Assembly: GCA_030539475.1 (NCBI GenBank)
Contig: JAUNRY010000091.1
Coordinates: 1-8,203 of the forward strand
Origin: Bacteroidia bacterium
GTDB taxonomy: Bacteria > Bacteroidota > Bacteroidia > Bacteroidales > Dysgonomonadaceae
Direction: 5' to 3'
DNA: 8,203 nucleotides
Program-made: the position numbers and the translations under genes
In this document: positions 6,695-8,203 of the stretch, in pieces
Layout: each line of letters opens with the position of its first letter
Numbering within the stretch: the stretch's first letter is position 1
The notes under the pieces: model-generated
Seen by the model: only the letters and a program-made list of their open reading frames with translations
What the model was told of the DNA's origin: nothing
Databases searched by the model: none

Positions 6695-6952
6695 ATGCCC
6701 GAAATTTTTAGAGAATCCGGTTATCGTTTCTACTTCTATTCCGATGACCACGAGCCGATACATATACATGTAGAACGTGGCGGATGCGATGCAAAATTTA
6801 CACTAAGGGGTAATAAGGCAGAACTTGTGTATAATTACGGATTAAAACCATCTGAAATAAAAACTGCAACGTATCTTGTAGAGGAAAATATCGATAAAAT
6901 AGTCAAACATTGGATAGCTTATTTCGGACAGAAAAACAATAACAATAAATGA
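6695..6952 (+). CDS. DUF4160 family protein, probable toxin partner of a TA-like pair
   Basis: This 85-residue protein is full length for DUF4160. It begins MPEIFRESGYRFYFYSDDHEPIHIHVERGG; the DHxPxHxHVE motif (residues 18-27) with its histidines is the signature of the family. The rest (DAKFTLRGNKAELVYNYGLKPSEIKTATYLVEENIDKIVKHW) fits the usual beta strands and C-terminal helix. The family's biochemical activity is not something I can state. It is very often encoded next to a DUF2442 protein, and the pair has been proposed to be a type II TA system. Its stop codon overlaps the next start (ATGA at 6949-6952), so translation is coupled. The leader is A-rich (AATAAATAAAAA). The gene is distinctly more A+T-rich than porL and porM, suggesting it was inserted into the operon. 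Confidence 0.85.
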   Translation: MPEIFRESGYRFYFYSDDHEPIHIHVERGGCDAKFTLRGNKAELVYNYGLKPSEIKTATYLVEENIDKIVKHWIAYFGQKNNNNK

Positions 6953-7383
6953 CACGCGAAGATTTAAAAAAACTTTGGTTTACCGATGAACGAATATTCA
7001 TTGAAACCACTAACGAAGCTGTAAAAAGCCTGTTGCTTGAGGATTTTCCGCGTTTGAAGAACGCCAGCGCCGAAGAGCGCGAAGATTATCGTCTTTCACC
7101 GTCGGGCATACATTGGGAAAGTATTGATGAAGATTTAAGTTTTGATGGTTTTTTCACGTATAACCGACGCCAAGCCAACGAACAGCAAAACGCTATTCAG
7201 GAACTTATGCGTAAATTTCCAATGCTGAATATTACAGAACTTGCACGTGCAGCCGGAATAAGCCCTACAGTAATGCGGCATTATGCCTGCAATGTAAAAC
7301 GGCCGTCGAAGAAACGAAAAAAGGAGATCGAAGAAGCCCTGCACAACATTGGTAAAGAACTTTCAGCAGTGAAACTTCTGTGA
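6949..7383 (+). CDS. DUF2442 protein with C-terminal HTH, probable antitoxin and autorepressor
   Basis: This 144-residue protein has a DUF2442 domain at about residues 4-68, with the typical ending YRLSPSGIHWESIDEDLSFDG. From about residue 92 there is a helix-turn-helix of the XRE type (LNITELARAAGISPTVMRHYACNVKRPSKK), followed by a helical tail. A linker rich in Gln and Asn (RRQANEQQNAIQEL) joins the two parts. DUF2442 genes commonly follow DUF4160 genes, as here. The DNA-binding domain makes this the likely antitoxin and repressor of the promoter at 6646-6676. Start ATG 6949 overlaps the upstream stop by 4 nt. The porN ATG lies 50 nt after its stop, with no terminator between. TA function is inferred from context and family pairing only. 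Confidence 0.85.
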   Translation: MTREDLKKLWFTDERIFIETTNEAVKSLLLEDFPRLKNASAEEREDYRLSPSGIHWESIDEDLSFDGFFTYNRRQANEQQNAIQELMRKFPMLNITELARAAGISPTVMRHYACNVKRPSKKRKKEIEEALHNIGKELSAVKLL

Positions 7384-7433
7384 GTTCAAATATAGGAAAT
7401 ACGGTGTTTACATCTCAAATAAACATAACAACA

Positions 7434-8203
7434 ATGAAAAAAACTTCTATACTAACACTTTTATTGTTTCTGAGCGGATTTTTTCCCATCTCCGCTCAGG
7501 AAACAGCCCGCGAAAGGTTGAGCAAAAATGCCGAAGCAAATCAAAACAACGCGTCAGGTGGTTCGTCCGTTCGGGCGGCACAAATGAATCGCGGCAACGC
7601 GGCCGATTTTTCGAACGCCAAATGGCTGCGCGAAATTTACCGCTACCTCGATCTGTCGAAAGAAGAAAACGCGCCGCTTTACTATCCGGTAATGCCGGAG
7701 CAAGGCAGAATGAACCTTTTCACTATGATTTTCAAGCTGCTGGCGGAAAACAAAATCAGCGCTTACGAATACCTGGATGGCCGCGAAGTGTTTTCACCCG
7801 AATACAAAATTGATTTCAAGGAATTTATCGATCGGTTCGGCATTTTCCACGAAACCCAAAACGGACAAATATCCATTGCCGATGTGGATATTCCGAGCCA
7901 CGAAGTGCAGGGGTATTTTGTGAAAGAAGCGTATTATTTCGAAACGGGAACATCGGGTTACGGAGTAAAAACGGTGGCTATTTGTCCCGTTATTCACCGC
8001 CAGGGCGATTACGATGCCAACACCGTTCGTTATCCGCTTTTTTGGATTCCGTACGATGAAATTTCATCGTACACCTTGCGTATGCCTATTATGACATCGA
8101 GCCTGAACAACGCGACAACCGGCACCATCGACGATTTTTTTCGCAAACGTGCCTACAACGGTGAAATTTACAAAGCCTCCAATCCACGTAACTTAGCTAT
8201 CGC
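7434..8203 (+). CDS. porN: PorN/GldN T9SS ring protein, 3'-partial
   Basis: The frame is open from ATG 7434 to the right edge, giving 256 codons plus two bases with no stop; the gene continues outside. A signal peptide is present (MKKTSILTLLLFLSGFFPISAQ, cut near residue 21-22), so the product is periplasmic. A low-complexity linker follows (NAEANQNNASGG). The GldN/PorN core then appears: KWLREIYRYLDLSKEENAPLYYP, GRMNLFTMIFKLLAENKISAYEYLDG, VRYPLFWIPYDEISSYTLRMP and TIDDFFRKRAYNGEIYKASNPRN. PorN pairs with the lipoprotein PorK in the ring that anchors the T9SS to the outer membrane. Homologues are roughly 300-360 residues long, so most of the gene is here. It is separated from porM by the DUF4160/DUF2442 pair. 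I find no TAnnTTTG in the 50 nt before it, so it probably depends on upstream transcription. Confidence 0.95.
   Translation, partial: MKKTSILTLLLFLSGFFPISAQETARERLSKNAEANQNNASGGSSVRAAQMNRGNAADFSNAKWLREIYRYLDLSKEENAPLYYPVMPEQGRMNLFTMIFKLLAENKISAYEYLDGREVFSPEYKIDFKEFIDRFGIFHETQNGQISIADVDIPSHEVQGYFVKEAYYFETGTSGYGVKTVAICPVIHRQGDYDANTVRYPLFWIPYDEISSYTLRMPIMTSSLNNATTGTIDDFFRKRAYNGEIYKASNPRNLAI
8051..8072. repeat. 22-bp perfect palindrome inside porN
   Basis: GTACGATGAAA is followed immediately by its exact reverse complement TTTCATCGTAC. It lies in the conserved WIPYDEISSYT segment of porN. A perfect 22-bp palindrome is rare by chance in a window of this size, but the protein constraint there is strong and no function is established. 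Confidence 0.8.

Noticed and set aside
6592..7433. Target-site duplications or terminal repeats bounding the DUF4160/DUF2442 module
   Set aside because: I compared both flanks by eye and found no convincing direct or inverted repeat, so I do not call a mobile element.
7622..7997. Two short open frames (7622-7813 + and 7794-7997 -)
   Set aside because: Both are out of frame with porN, which has unbroken family motifs through this region.
1..8203. CRISPR array, tRNA or rRNA gene
   Set aside because: No regularly spaced repeats and no recognisable RNA-gene signature were seen on either strand.

Overview
This window carries most of a Bacteroidota type IX secretion system (T9SS) core operon, in the order porP-porK-porL-porM-porN, all on the + strand. 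The phylum is supported by the T9SS genes themselves, by A/T-rich leaders without Shine-Dalgarno sequences before every start codon, and by promoter elements of the Bacteroidetes type (TTTG, 19-21 nt spacer, TAnnTTTG). Having porP directly ahead of porKLMN is the arrangement known from Porphyromonas-like Bacteroidales, so that order is more likely than Flavobacteriia. I cannot name a species.

Layout. Positions 1-847 hold the 3' part of a two-domain VOC (glyoxalase-like) gene, cut by the window edge and interrupted by one in-frame TAG. Positions 936-1593 hold a two-gene RelE/ParE-type toxin-antitoxin (TA) module, antitoxin first, with an 11-nt overlap and its own promoter. Positions 1664-2638 are porP (outer-membrane protein), 2675-4093 porK (lipoprotein), 4245-5015 porL and 5035-6591 porM (the inner-membrane motor pair). 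Positions 6695-7383 hold a second TA-like pair, DUF4160 and DUF2442-HTH, with an ATGA overlap. It has a textbook promoter with an operator-like palindrome and sits between porM and porN. porN starts at 7434 and runs off the right edge. No gene-free stretch exceeds 300 bases; the longest gap is the 151 nt between porK and porL, which contains small inverted repeats.

How the genes work together. PorL and PorM form the proton-driven motor in the inner membrane. PorK and PorN form the periplasmic ring beneath the outer membrane, and PorP is an outer-membrane partner. These roles are known from the families, not shown here. The unusual part is the context. One TA module lies just upstream of the operon and another splits it, and I see no promoter or terminator between the second module and porN. 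porN expression may therefore depend on read-through from porM plus the TA promoter. A strong terminator-like hairpin also covers the porP start codon. The parts belong to known families, and I see no clearly new protein system. The novelty, if any, lies in the regulatory wiring between the TA modules and the secretion operon.
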